Source: an uncultured Lachnospiraceae bacterium
GTDB lineage: Bacteria > Bacillota > Clostridia > Lachnospirales > Lachnospiraceae
DNA: 64,000 nt
Reading direction: 5' to 3'
Assembly (NCBI GenBank): GCA_934292725.1
Contig: CAKQXY010000012.1
Location: 12,528-76,527 of the forward strand
In this document: positions 8,058-16,818 of the stretch, one piece after another
Layout: each line of letters begins with the position of its first letter
How positions within the stretch are numbered: position 1 is the stretch's first letter
Notes under the pieces: generated by a model
Database searches by the model: none
The model's input: only the letters and a program-made list of their open reading frames with translations
Told to the model about the DNA's origin: nothing
Translations under genes and position numbers: made by a program

Positions 8058-10115
8058 ATGGAAAAATACAGTACTGCCAAAAAAAGAATAATAAAATATA
8101 GCTGTGTTGTTGGACTAATTTCTTTTATGCTTCTGTTTCTTGTTGGACGCGCGATCCTTGGCTATATGGAAAAAGAAGAGAAAGCAGGAGCAGCCTATAT
8201 GGCGCAAAGTACTGTAAGGAGAATTAAAGCACAGCTAGAGCGATATGTAGTTAGTTCAGATTTAGTGGAAAATATTATTAATGCAGGCTATAAATTAGAT
8301 GAAGAAGCATTCTCTGAGCTGGCAAGTATTATTCCGAATGAAAATGGTATAGTAAAAGCATTTGAGCTAGCACCAGATGGGATCATTACAGATGTTTATC
8401 CAATAGAGGGCAATGAGAAAGCATTTGGGATTGATGTGCTTACCGAGCATGAGCGAAGTGTTGATGCCAATTTGGCTAAAGAAACAAAAGAATATACACT
8501 TGGCGGTCCCTATGAATTGAAGCAGGGCGGAATGGGGGCATTGCTTTTAAATCCAGTCTATCAGCCAGATGATGGCGAAGACAGCACATTTTGGGGGTTT
8601 GTGATTACAGTAATTGACTGGGATCGCTTTGTAAGTGAATTAAAGCTTGAGAAGTTGAGTGAAGCTTCATTTTATTATAAAATCTGGAAAAAAGACAAAA
8701 GTACAGGTGAACAGGTTGTGTTGGCGCAAAACAAGGAAAAGCTTTCAAAAAATTGCCTGACGCTAGAGTGCAGTATTCCAAATGAAGTATTGTACTTTGA
8801 TATAGAGCCGTCTGCTGGATGGATAACAATATCTTATTGGATTTCAGTTATCCTTACAATATTGGTTTTGTCGATGTTAATTGCTTCTATTTTTTATCAG
8901 GTTCTTAGTAAAAACAATCAAGAGAAGCAGTATGCAGAGCAGCTGCAGAGATCAGCAGAAATGGCAAAAAATGCAAATGAAGCTAAGACAAGATTTTTAT
9001 TTAATATGAGTCATGATATTCGCACACCGATGAATGCAATAATTGGATTTTCAAGTCTTTTGGAGAAAAATCTTCAAAATGGAGAAAAGGCTAAAGAATA
9101 TCTGAAAAAGATCCAATCTTCTAGTACACTTATGATGACAATAATAAATCAGGTTTTGGAGATGGCGCGCATAGAAAGCGGAACGGCCACGTTAAGGCTA
9201 AAGGCAGAGGATTTAGGAGTCATTTTTCATGAGGTTAGCAGCGTATTTGAATCAGATATAAGAAAAAAGAATCTTCAGTATTCAATCGATGCTAATGTTT
9301 GCCATAAGTATGCCGTCTGTGACAAAACAAAGCTCCAGGAAATTTATTTGAATATCGTAAGCAATGCAGTCAAATATACGCCGAGTGGAAAGTCGATTCA
9401 TGTGACAGTCAAAGAGATTGCATCAGATGATAAAATGGCACAATATTGTTTTATTTGCGAAGATAAAGGAATAGGAATGAGTGAAGAATATCTTCCTCAT
9501 ATCTTTGAAGAATTTTCCAGAGAGCATACATCAACGGAGAATAAAGTTGTAGGTACAGGCCTTGGTCTTCCAATTGTGAAATCACTTGTTGAGCTGATGG
9601 GTGGAAGCATTAGGGCAGAGAGCCGTCAGGGAGTGGGTACAAGGTTTACGGTAACAGTTTCACTGGAAACAGCATCGAAGGAAGATGTATATAAAGAACA
9701 AGAAAAACAGCTTGATATGGCTGATATCAGAGGCAAGAGGATTTTGCTTGCAGAGGACAATGAGCTGAATGCTGAAATAGCAATAGAGTTGTTGCAGGAA
9801 GAAGGACTTTTAGTGGAGCTTGCTACTGACGGTCAAGAATGTTTTGATATGCTTGATCAGGCAGAAGAAGGCTATTATGATCTGATTCTTATGGACATTC
9901 AGATGCCTAATGTAAATGGCTACGAAGCAACTGTAAAAATAAGGCAGATGGAAAATGATAAGAAAGCTCAAATTCCAATTGTTGCGATGACGGCAAATGT
10001 ATTTGCAGAAGATCGTAAACTTGCATTGGATTTGGGAATGAATGGACATATATCAAAGCCGATAGATATGAAAAAGGTAAGAAAAGTCTTGTATAATATT
10101 TTAAAAGCAGAATAA
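8058..10115 (+). CDS. CHASE-domain hybrid sensor histidine kinase with receiver
   Basis: This 685-residue protein has a membrane helix at 13-35, an extracytoplasmic CHASE-type sensor (about 60-200; FELAPDGIITDVYPIEGNE), and a second helix at 255-280. Next come HisKA with phospho-acceptor H319 (NMSHDIRTPMNA), a HATPase domain with DKGIGMS and GTGLGL, and a C-terminal receiver with phospho-acceptor D613 (LILMDIQMP). AAAGGGAG precedes the ATG. No response regulator or Hpt gene is adjacent, so its output partner is unknown. CHASE domains bind small ligands such as cytokinin-like adenines or peptides. Confidence 0.93.
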   Translation: MEKYSTAKKRIIKYSCVVGLISFMLLFLVGRAILGYMEKEEKAGAAYMAQSTVRRIKAQLERYVVSSDLVENIINAGYKLDEEAFSELASIIPNENGIVKAFELAPDGIITDVYPIEGNEKAFGIDVLTEHERSVDANLAKETKEYTLGGPYELKQGGMGALLLNPVYQPDDGEDSTFWGFVITVIDWDRFVSELKLEKLSEASFYYKIWKKDKSTGEQVVLAQNKEKLSKNCLTLECSIPNEVLYFDIEPSAGWITISYWISVILTILVLSMLIASIFYQVLSKNNQEKQYAEQLQRSAEMAKNANEAKTRFLFNMSHDIRTPMNAIIGFSSLLEKNLQNGEKAKEYLKKIQSSSTLMMTIINQVLEMARIESGTATLRLKAEDLGVIFHEVSSVFESDIRKKNLQYSIDANVCHKYAVCDKTKLQEIYLNIVSNAVKYTPSGKSIHVTVKEIASDDKMAQYCFICEDKGIGMSEEYLPHIFEEFSREHTSTENKVVGTGLGLPIVKSLVELMGGSIRAESRQGVGTRFTVTVSLETASKEDVYKEQEKQLDMADIRGKRILLAEDNELNAEIAIELLQEEGLLVELATDGQECFDMLDQAEEGYYDLILMDIQMPNVNGYEATVKIRQMENDKKAQIPIVAMTANVFAEDRKLALDLGMNGHISKPIDMKKVRKVLYNILKAE

Positions 10116-10118
10116 AAA

Positions 10119-10146
10119 TTGACAAACAAAATTCCTATGTTATAAT
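10119..10146 (+). promoter_or_regulatory. Promoter of yitT-like gene
   Basis: TTGACA (10119-10124), a 16-bp spacer and TATAAT (10141-10146) lie 48 bases upstream of the start codon and directly after the kinase stop. Confidence 0.75.
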
Positions 10147-10193
10147 AGCAGGCAGAGAAAAATGATAACAAAAGAGAATAGGGGAGTTTTAAA

Positions 10194-11051
10194 ATGAAGG
10201 CGAAGCTTGCGAGAACGGCATTTGAATATGGCGTGATCACAGTAGCGACACTGCTTTTAGTAGTTGGCGTGTATTTTTTTAAGTTTCCAAATAATTTTTC
10301 ATTTGGAGGAGTAACTGGTATTGCTGTTGTGCTTTCAGCAGTCAGCAAAGCATCGGCAAGTTCCTACACATTTATCATCAATATGGCGCTTCTGGTGTTA
10401 GGCTTTTTATTCTTAGGAAAAAGCTTTGGCGCGAAGACAGTCTATGTCAGTGTTTTGACATCCGTTGGCTTGTCTGCACTGGAAAAATGGTTTCCAATGA
10501 GCGCACCATTAACGGCCGAGCCAGTGCTGGAACTGATTTTTGCAATCTTTCTTCCGGCGCTTAGTGCAGCCATTTTATTCAATATTGGCGCATCTGGCGG
10601 TGGCACAGATATCATTGCAATGATCTTAAAGAAATATACAAGCGTGCCAATTGGCACAGCACTATTTTTAGTAGATTGCGTTATTGTTATATCATCTTGC
10701 TTTGTATTTGATATTCAGACAGGTCTGTTCTCACTGACAGGTCTTTTGGCAAAGTCACTTGTCATTGATAACGTAATTGAGAGTATTAATCGCTGTAAGG
10801 TATTTTTAATTGTCTGCGATGATCCAGATCCGATTTGTGAATTTATTTACCGGGATCTTAAGCGCAGCGCAACTGTTTATAAAGCACATGGCGCTTTCAC
10901 GCACAATCAGAAGATGATTATTATGTCAGTTATGAAGCGTGGACAGGCAGTGCAGCTTAGAAACTTTGTAAAGCGCTATCAGCCAGGCGCATTTATTGCC
11001 ATTGTAAATTCAAGTGAAATCATCGGAAAGGGCTTCCGTGGATTGAACTGA
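10194..11051 (+). CDS. YitT family membrane protein (DUF161 + DUF2179)
   Basis: The 285-residue protein has five to six hydrophobic segments with the YitT signature (FPNNFSFGGVTGIAVVLS and ASGGGTDIIAMILKKYT). A cytosolic C-terminal DUF2179 domain follows (about 205-285; ending GAFIAIVNSSEIIGKGF). The family is widespread in Firmicutes in many paralogs and its transport role is unproven. GGGGAG sits upstream of the ATG and a strong promoter precedes it, so it is probably monocistronic. Confidence 0.9.
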   Translation: MKAKLARTAFEYGVITVATLLLVVGVYFFKFPNNFSFGGVTGIAVVLSAVSKASASSYTFIINMALLVLGFLFLGKSFGAKTVYVSVLTSVGLSALEKWFPMSAPLTAEPVLELIFAIFLPALSAAILFNIGASGGGTDIIAMILKKYTSVPIGTALFLVDCVIVISSCFVFDIQTGLFSLTGLLAKSLVIDNVIESINRCKVFLIVCDDPDPICEFIYRDLKRSATVYKAHGAFTHNQKMIIMSVMKRGQAVQLRNFVKRYQPGAFIAIVNSSEIIGKGFRGLN

Positions 11052-11172
11052 TGAACTAGCCACGGGGACAGGTACAGTGGCACTTTATCTGTCACCATGG
11101 CTTTCAAACATCAAATGAAAAAACAAGGAGAAGAATCATGCCGCATTAACTGTTATCAAACGGCAACTAAAT

Positions 11173-11226
11173 AAAAGCGTCATAAACCTAGGGGAAACGC
11201 TCTGGGTTTATCGTGACGCTTTTTTG
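11173..11226. terminator. Strong hairpin terminator
   Basis: AAAAGCGTCATAAACC pairs with GGGTTTATCGTGACGCTTTT around a short loop, with T-runs on both strands, so it could stop transcription in either direction between the yitT-like gene and the MFS gene. Confidence 0.8.
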
Positions 11227-11282
11227 TGTACAAAAAATTGATTCCAGATGTATACAATACGTTCGATAACAGGAGAATTAGA

Positions 11283-12602
11283 ATGAAAAAATCAAAATTG
11301 AATAAAATTAAGAGCATTAAAAGTATTAAGTGTGGCATTCACATGTCAAGCTTAATGGACAGCTACGATGCAGTATCATTCTTCAACGGACTTGTCTTTT
11401 TTGCGCCTGTATCGCTTTTGGTGCGCACACAGGCAGGGGTATCACAGAGCATGTTTTTTTTGCTGCAGGCGCTTCTTTCTACAATTATCTTTCTGGGAGA
11501 GATTCCAACTGGCTTTTTGACAGATCGAATCGGATATAAGCGTTCCCTTGTGTTTTCACAGAGCCTGCTTCTTCTAGCACGCTGCCTTTTATTTATCAGC
11601 TTTCTTTGTAAGAACCCTGTGCTGTTTGCAATAGAAGCAGCAGTCGAAGGAGTATCTTATTGCTTTTCTTCTGGTACAGACAGTGCCTATATGTATGAGA
11701 TGTACGGTAACGAAGCGTATCTTTCCAAAATAGCACATGCATCCAATTGTGGCACCGCAGGCTTTCTGATCAGTACGCTTAGTTATGTAATCATTTATCA
11801 TCTATGTGGTATAGAAGGACTTCTCCTCTCTACGATTGCAGCAGGTATAGCCGCGGCAGTCTTTTCTGTAAAACTGAAAGCAGAGCCATCAAAAAATAAA
11901 CAGATCTGCTATGCAGAAGAAAACGAAACAGAAAACAAGAACTCTGCTAAGAAGGAAACATGTGCATTTAATATAGAAGAAACAGTAAAAGTAAAAATAG
12001 AAGAAATGGAAAAGCAGGAAGATCATCCAATCAGAAAGCTGCTTTCGGTCATGAAGCATCCAAAAGCATTTTTGTTTGCGTCAGCTCTTTCCATCTTTCA
12101 GGTATCATGGCTGTTAATCAATTTCTTTTATGTCGAGAAATTGGGAGAGTGCGGGATTTCACCAGAGTGGATGTCCGCTGTGATTTTGGGCTATTCCGCA
12201 ATGGAGATGCTTGCAGAGCCGATCATCAGAAAGCTTGGAACATCCTTTTCAAAAAAATGGGCGCGTCGATTTGGCATTCTCTGCGGTGTGGGTTTTCTGA
12301 CATTCGGCTTTGTCTCAAAGCGTACCCTTATATTGCCGCTAATGCTAATACTTCCGCTTCTCTTAAAACTGCCAGAGTATTTTGTCATGGAACAGGAAAA
12401 TATTCTGGTAGATTTGCTTGGTGTGAAAACACAGCGAGCGGCGGCGTTATCCATTCTGAACATGGGGGTCAGCATTATGGAGATACTAGCATTATTTGCA
12501 TCGGCAGTGCTGACGGCAGTAGGAATCGGATGGTGTTTTATTGGAGTTGGAGTTCTTCTAATTATTTGCATGTTATGCATATTCGTCATTGACAATCAGT
12601 AA
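11283..12602 (+). CDS. MFS transporter
   Basis: The frame is open from 11226, inside the terminator T-run, but AGGAGAA before ATG 11283 marks the likely start (439 residues). The protein has about twelve hydrophobic segments. Motif A between helices 2 and 3 reads GFLTDRIGYKRS, and a long charged central loop (about residues 195-250) follows the first six helices. It resembles drug-efflux members; the substrate is unknown. The promoter of the downstream ABC-F gene overlaps its last codons, suggesting two neighbouring but separately controlled resistance functions. Confidence 0.85.
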   Translation: MKKSKLNKIKSIKSIKCGIHMSSLMDSYDAVSFFNGLVFFAPVSLLVRTQAGVSQSMFFLLQALLSTIIFLGEIPTGFLTDRIGYKRSLVFSQSLLLLARCLLFISFLCKNPVLFAIEAAVEGVSYCFSSGTDSAYMYEMYGNEAYLSKIAHASNCGTAGFLISTLSYVIIYHLCGIEGLLLSTIAAGIAAAVFSVKLKAEPSKNKQICYAEENETENKNSAKKETCAFNIEETVKVKIEEMEKQEDHPIRKLLSVMKHPKAFLFASALSIFQVSWLLINFFYVEKLGECGISPEWMSAVILGYSAMEMLAEPIIRKLGTSFSKKWARRFGILCGVGFLTFGFVSKRTLILPLMLILPLLLKLPEYFVMEQENILVDLLGVKTQRAAALSILNMGVSIMEILALFASAVLTAVGIGWCFIGVGVLLIICMLCIFVIDNQ

Positions 12603-12616
12603 AAATCTGATATACT
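12589..12616 (+). promoter_or_regulatory. Promoter of ABC-F leader transcript
   Basis: TTGACA (12589-12594), 16 bp, TATACT (12611-12616). It overlaps the MFS stop codon and would start a leader of about 260 nt before the ABC-F start at 12882. Confidence 0.7.
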
Positions 12617-12881
12617 GAAAAGCAGAAAAAAGAAAGGCATGTGATACTCTAAAAAAGGGTAACTGCATGTACGGTGAGGGAATGATTATTCGATAAGTTG
12701 ATTTGGAGTAACAAAATGGTAAAACCGTAAAGGTCTTGTTTGTGTGCGCCGAATCAGTTTATCGGGAGTTATTCTCTCTATTTTTATGCCCAATGGCTTT
12801 CGGCAGCGCATATTTTAGATGAAAATTCGCGAAAAATCAACGACTGTTTCGGTGTGCAAGAAAGGCACAGGTACAACGTAT
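12617..12881 (+). promoter_or_regulatory. Long leader of ABC-F gene, candidate ribosome-mediated attenuator
   Basis: The leader holds at least two mini-ORFs with ribosome sites: MYGEGMIIR at 12667-12696, and MVKP at 12716-12730 behind TTGGAG at 12702-12707. A long-range hairpin follows: GCGCCGAA near 12747 pairs with TTCGGCAGCGC near 12800. ABC-F antibiotic-protection genes such as vmlR and lsa are known to be controlled by drug-stalled ribosomes on short upstream ORFs that open a downstream terminator. No clear T-tract is seen after the hairpin here, so control could act on translation instead. The mechanism is inference. Confidence 0.5.
12716..12730 (+). CDS. Putative 4-residue leader peptide MVKP
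   Basis: ATG GTA AAA CCG TAA preceded by TTGGAG with 8-nt spacing, inside the ABC-F leader. A Pro codon before the stop is a context in which drug-bound ribosomes may pause. It is tiny and unproven. Confidence 0.4.
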   Translation: MVKP

Positions 12882-14426
12882 ATGCTGCAAATAAAAAATT
12901 TAACATTGACACACAAAAAGGATTTGCGTGAAATTTTAAGTGACTTTTCCTGCGTATTCAATAACGGCGACAAAGCCGTAATCATTGGCGAGGAGGGAAA
13001 CGGAAAATCAACTCTTCTAAAATGGCTGTATGATCCGTCCATGGTCGAGGAATACTGTGAGGTAGAGGGGGAGCGCCTTATATCAGGTGAAGTACTCGGG
13101 TATCTTGCGCAGGAATTGCCCAAAGAAGACCAGCAAAAAAGCGTCTATGAATTTTTTTCGGAACAAGAAAGCTTCTGGAATCAAACACCAAAAGAACTGA
13201 ACCAGACTGCGGTAAAATTTCACATCGCTCCTGACTTTTTCTACAGGGAGCAGCAAATGAGCACGCTTTCTGGTGGAGAGAAGGTAAAGGCACAGCTGAT
13301 GCGAATCCTTTTCGCAGAACCAACTGTCCTGTTGCTCGATGAGCCATCAAACGACATTGACATTGAGACATTAGAGACACTTGAAGAACTGATTTTATCG
13401 TGGGACAAGATCGTCATCTATATTTCGCATGATGAAACCTTAATTGAACGCACGGCGAACAAGATTATTCACATCGAGCAGATTCGCCGCAAGACAAAGA
13501 GCCGCTTTTGCATCGCAAACACAAGCTACACAGAATATCTCAAAAATCGCAGCAGTAAGATGGAGAATCAGGCACGCCAGGCGGCAGATGAGCGCCGCCA
13601 GAAGCAAATCCGCGATGAGAAATTCCAAAGAATATATCAGAGCGTCGAACATGCACAAGCGGTAATTACGCGTCAAAATCCGTCCGGTGGACGTCTCCTA
13701 AAGAAAAAGATGCACGCTGTCAAGTCAATGGGACGTCGTTTTGAGCGGGAGGACGAGAACATGACCGCCATGCCAGAGGAGGAGACCGCGATCTACTTTG
13801 AGCTTGGAACGAAGGACTCGCAAATTCCGGCGGGAAAAACGGTACTTGACTACTCGCTTGATCAGCTGACCTCGCCGGATGGCAGCCGTGTGTTGGCAGA
13901 GCATATTTCGCTTCGCATTCGCGGCAGCGAGAAGATTTGCATCATTGGAAAGAATGGAGCTGGAAAAACAACGCTTTTGAAAAAGATTGCAAAAGACCTC
14001 ATGGAACGATCGGACATTCGTGCTGAATATATGCCGCAAAATTACGAAGATCAGCTTGACATGTCGCTCACACCAGTTGAATATTTAAACACAACTGGCG
14101 ACAAGGAGGAGATGACGCGGATTCGCACGTATCTTGGCGCACTCAAATATACGGCAGATGAGATGGATCATCCGATCCGGGAATTGTCTGGTGGACAGAA
14201 GGCAAAGGTTCTTCTTTTGAAGATGAGTTTGTCAAATGCAAATGTCCTAATTCTTGATGAGCCGACAAGAAACTTTTCGCCGCTGTCTGGTCCTGTCATC
14301 CGTCAGATGCTTGCCGCATTTCCAGGGGCGATCATCAGCATTTCCCATGACCGAAAATACATCATGGAGGTGTGCGAGAAGGTTTATCGCCTCGAAACAC
14401 ACGGGTTAGTGGAAACAAACCTGTAA
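12882..14426 (+). CDS. ABC-F ATPase, probable antibiotic-resistance (ribosome protection) type
   Basis: Two ABC cassettes sit in one soluble chain with no membrane helices. Walker A motifs are GEEGNGKST and GKNGAGKTT, signatures are LSGGEKVKA and LSGGQKAKV, and an Arg/Lys-rich linker lies between (about 225-300). The second D-loop reads LDEPTRNFSPLS, a form seen in the Lsa/Vga-like resistance ABC-F proteins of Firmicutes. The frame is open from 12819, but ATG 12882 begins directly at the first strand (MLQIKNLTL), giving 514 residues. Such proteins eject ribosome-bound macrolide, lincosamide or pleuromutilin drugs. The drug class cannot be assigned. Confidence 0.85.
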   Translation: MLQIKNLTLTHKKDLREILSDFSCVFNNGDKAVIIGEEGNGKSTLLKWLYDPSMVEEYCEVEGERLISGEVLGYLAQELPKEDQQKSVYEFFSEQESFWNQTPKELNQTAVKFHIAPDFFYREQQMSTLSGGEKVKAQLMRILFAEPTVLLLDEPSNDIDIETLETLEELILSWDKIVIYISHDETLIERTANKIIHIEQIRRKTKSRFCIANTSYTEYLKNRSSKMENQARQAADERRQKQIRDEKFQRIYQSVEHAQAVITRQNPSGGRLLKKKMHAVKSMGRRFEREDENMTAMPEEETAIYFELGTKDSQIPAGKTVLDYSLDQLTSPDGSRVLAEHISLRIRGSEKICIIGKNGAGKTTLLKKIAKDLMERSDIRAEYMPQNYEDQLDMSLTPVEYLNTTGDKEEMTRIRTYLGALKYTADEMDHPIRELSGGQKAKVLLLKMSLSNANVLILDEPTRNFSPLSGPVIRQMLAAFPGAIISISHDRKYIMEVCEKVYRLETHGLVETNL

Positions 14427-14487
14427 AGCGAAGGATAAACCCGAAAAAACAGTGCAAAATAAGGAAAAATAAGCAAAAAACAAAAAA

Positions 14488-14517
14488 GGTAGGCACTTCT
14501 GTGCTTGCCTTTTTTTT
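14488..14517 (+). terminator. Terminator after ABC-F gene
   Basis: GGTAGGCAC (14488-14496), loop TTCT, GTGCTTGCC (14501-14509), then eight T (14510-14517). One G-U pair is needed. Confidence 0.85.
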
Positions 14518-14533
14518 AACAATGTTGTATAAT
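14505..14533 (+). promoter_or_regulatory. suf operon promoter
   Basis: TTGCCT (14505-14510), 17-bp spacer, TATAAT (14528-14533). The -35 box sits inside the 3' arm of the preceding terminator. Confidence 0.6.
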
Positions 14534-14544
14534 AAGCCAGTATC

Positions 14545-14572
14545 AACCTATAAAAACCGTAGGAAATAGGTT
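14545..14572 (+). promoter_or_regulatory. Inverted repeat, candidate suf operator
   Basis: AACCTAT (14545-14551) and ATAGGTT (14566-14572) are perfect inverted repeats. ATAGGTTT is repeated again at 14577-14584, and CCTA/TAGG half-sites nest within. The repeat lies just downstream of the predicted start of suf transcription, where a repressor such as an Rrf2-type iron-sulfur sensor could bind. The regulator is not encoded nearby. Confidence 0.4.
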
Positions 14573-14640
14573 TGAATAGGTTTTAAAACTTTATTGGTTC
14601 GCCATAATATTCATTATTATTATTTTGAGGAGGCACTGCG

Positions 14641-15381
14641 ATGTCAGCACCATTATTACAGATAGAAGGATTATCAGTTCGCGTAGAGGATAAAGAGATT
14701 CTGCACGGAATTGATCTGCAGATTAAAAAAGGAGAAACCCATGTTTTGATGGGACCAAACGGAGCTGGAAAGTCTACACTTGGCTATGCACTTATGGGAA
14801 ATCCTAAGTATCAGATTACTGGAGGAAAGATCCTGTTTGAGGGCAAGGATATTTCTGAAGAAACACCGGATAAGAGAGCAAAAGATGGAATGTTCTTATC
14901 TTTCCAGAATCCGATTGAGATTCCAGGTGTATCTTTAACAAACTTTATCCGCAGCGGCGTAGAACAGCGTACCGGAAAGAGAATCCGTTTCTTTGCATAT
15001 AAGAAGGAGCTTGAGGAAATGATGAAGGTTCTTCAGATGGATCCGTCCTATGCAGAGAGAGATTTAAATGTAGGTTTTTCAGGTGGTGAGAAAAAGAAGG
15101 CTGAGATTTTACAGATGTTAATGTTAAAGCCATCTTTTGCAATTCTTGATGAGACAGACTCTGGTTTGGATGTTGATGCAGTAAGAACTGTATCAAGCGG
15201 TGTAGAAGAGTATCAAAAGAGCATTCACGGCGGTCTTTTAATTATCACACACAGCACAAGAATCTTAGAGTCTCTTCACGTAGATGCTACTCATGTTCTT
15301 GTAGATGGACGTATTGTGGCATCAGGAGATGGATCTTTAGTAGATGAGATCAACGAAAACGGTTTTGAGCGTTTTCTGTAA
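14641..15381 (+). CDS. sufC: Fe-S cluster assembly ATPase SufC
   Basis: The 246-residue ABC-type ATPase has Walker A GPNGAGKST, signature SGGEKKKAE and Walker B leading to DETDSGLD, a SufC-specific form. It works with SufB and SufD as the cytosolic SufBC2D scaffold. GAGGAGG precedes the ATG. First gene of a compact sufCBDSU operon, preceded by a promoter and a candidate operator. Confidence 0.97.
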   Translation: MSAPLLQIEGLSVRVEDKEILHGIDLQIKKGETHVLMGPNGAGKSTLGYALMGNPKYQITGGKILFEGKDISEETPDKRAKDGMFLSFQNPIEIPGVSLTNFIRSGVEQRTGKRIRFFAYKKELEEMMKVLQMDPSYAERDLNVGFSGGEKKKAEILQMLMLKPSFAILDETDSGLDVDAVRTVSSGVEEYQKSIHGGLLIITHSTRILESLHVDATHVLVDGRIVASGDGSLVDEINENGFERFL

Positions 15382-15408
15382 TAGAATAGAAGGAGACGCA
15401 AAGCGATT

Positions 15409-16818
15409 ATGAAAGAAAAGACTTATGTAGAAGATGTCGATAGAAGCATGTATGACTTTAGAAATGAAGACAAAGATGCTTATAAAGTAAAGGAAGGTTT
15501 AAATCCTGCGATTGTAGAGCAGATTTCAAACGAGAAGCATGATCCAGAGTGGATGAAAGAATTTCGTATGAAATCTCTTGAGATTTTCAATAATAGTACG
15601 ATGCCGGATGAATGGGGTCCATCCATCGAGGGACTTGATATGGATAACATTGTAACTTATGTTCGTCCAAACACTCATATGGCAGCAAAGTGGTCAGAGG
15701 TTCCGGAAGAGATTAAGGATACTTTTGAAAAGCTTGGTATCCCGAAGGCAGAGCGTGAGTCTCTGGCTGGTGTTGGTGCTCAGTACGACTCCGAGCTTGT
15801 TTATCACAATGTAAAGGAAGAGGTAGCAGCACAGGGCGTTATCTATACTGATATGGAGAGCGCATTAAATGGCGAGTATGCAGATATGGTACACAAGCAC
15901 TTTATGAAGCTTGTTCCGCCGACTGATCATAAATTTGCCGCACTTCATGGTGCTGTATGGTCTGGCGGTTCCTTTGTCTATGTTCCAAAGGGTGTATCAG
16001 TTACTATTCCGTTACAGTCTTATTTCAGACTGAATGCACCAGGTGCAGGTCAGTTTGAGCATACACTTATCATCGTTGATGAGGGTGCATATCTGCACTT
16101 TATTGAGGGATGTTCTGCACCAAAGTACAACGTAGCTAACCTTCATGCAGGCTGCGTGGAGCTGTTTGTTGGAAAGAATGCGACACTTCGCTATTCCACT
16201 ATCGAGAACTGGTCCAAGAACATGTACAATTTAAATACAAAGCGTGCAAAAGTTGAAGAAGGCGGAAAGATCGAGTGGGTATCAGGTTCATTCGGTTCTC
16301 ATGTATCTTATTTGTACCCGATGAGTATCTTAAACGGTGAGGGTGCAAGCGCTGAGTTTACAGGAATTACCTTTGCCGGAAAGGGTCAGAACCTGGATAC
16401 TGGTACAAAGGTAGTTCACAATGCACCTAATACGTCCTCCTATGTAAATACAAAGTCTATTTCAAAGGATGGCGGTGTAAGTACCTTTAGAAGCAGTGTT
16501 GTTGTAAACAGCAAGGCAAAGCACAGCAAGTCAGCTGTCTCTTGTCAGTCTCTGATGCTTGATGATATTTCACGTTCTGATACAATTCCGGCTATGGATA
16601 TCCGCACAAAGGATGCCAATATCGGTCATGAGGCAAGAATCGGACGAATAAGCGATGAGGCTGTATTCTATCTGATGTCAAGAGGTATTTCAGAGGAAGA
16701 TGCAAGAGCGATGATCGTCAGCGGATTTGCAGATGAAGTATCAAAGGAACTGCCGCTTGAGTATGCAATGGAGATGAACAATCTGATTCGCCTGGAGATG
16801 AAGGGCAGCATCGGATGA
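15409..16818 (+). CDS. sufB: Fe-S cluster scaffold SufB
   Basis: The 469-residue protein matches SufB across its length. The N-terminal helices are followed by the right-handed beta-helix core (FVYVPKGVSVTIPLQSYFR, then HFIEGCSAPKY), and the C-terminal helical part has IGHEARIGRISDEAVFYL. It accepts sulfur from SufS/SufU and builds the [Fe-S] cluster with SufC and SufD. GAAGGAG precedes its ATG by a few bases, 27 bases after sufC. Its TGA overlaps the ATG of sufD. Confidence 0.97.
   Translation: MKEKTYVEDVDRSMYDFRNEDKDAYKVKEGLNPAIVEQISNEKHDPEWMKEFRMKSLEIFNNSTMPDEWGPSIEGLDMDNIVTYVRPNTHMAAKWSEVPEEIKDTFEKLGIPKAERESLAGVGAQYDSELVYHNVKEEVAAQGVIYTDMESALNGEYADMVHKHFMKLVPPTDHKFAALHGAVWSGGSFVYVPKGVSVTIPLQSYFRLNAPGAGQFEHTLIIVDEGAYLHFIEGCSAPKYNVANLHAGCVELFVGKNATLRYSTIENWSKNMYNLNTKRAKVEEGGKIEWVSGSFGSHVSYLYPMSILNGEGASAEFTGITFAGKGQNLDTGTKVVHNAPNTSSYVNTKSISKDGGVSTFRSSVVVNSKAKHSKSAVSCQSLMLDDISRSDTIPAMDIRTKDANIGHEARIGRISDEAVFYLMSRGISEEDARAMIVSGFADEVSKELPLEYAMEMNNLIRLEMKGSIG

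Noticed and set aside
11054..11095. Imperfect hairpin (AGCCA...TGGCT with inner GACAG/CTGTC) after the yitT-like gene as a terminator
   Set aside because: No T-tract follows, and a strong terminator lies at 11173-11226.
12107..12592. 161-codon plus-strand frame inside the MFS gene
   Set aside because: Other-frame shadow of the transporter; composition is not protein-like and there is no start signal.
12617..12881. Known riboswitch or group II intron piece in the ABC-F leader
   Set aside because: GCATGTACGGTGAGGG recalled intron domain V, but the paired arm is missing, and no purine, SAM or guanidine aptamer core was found; mini-ORF attenuation explains it better.
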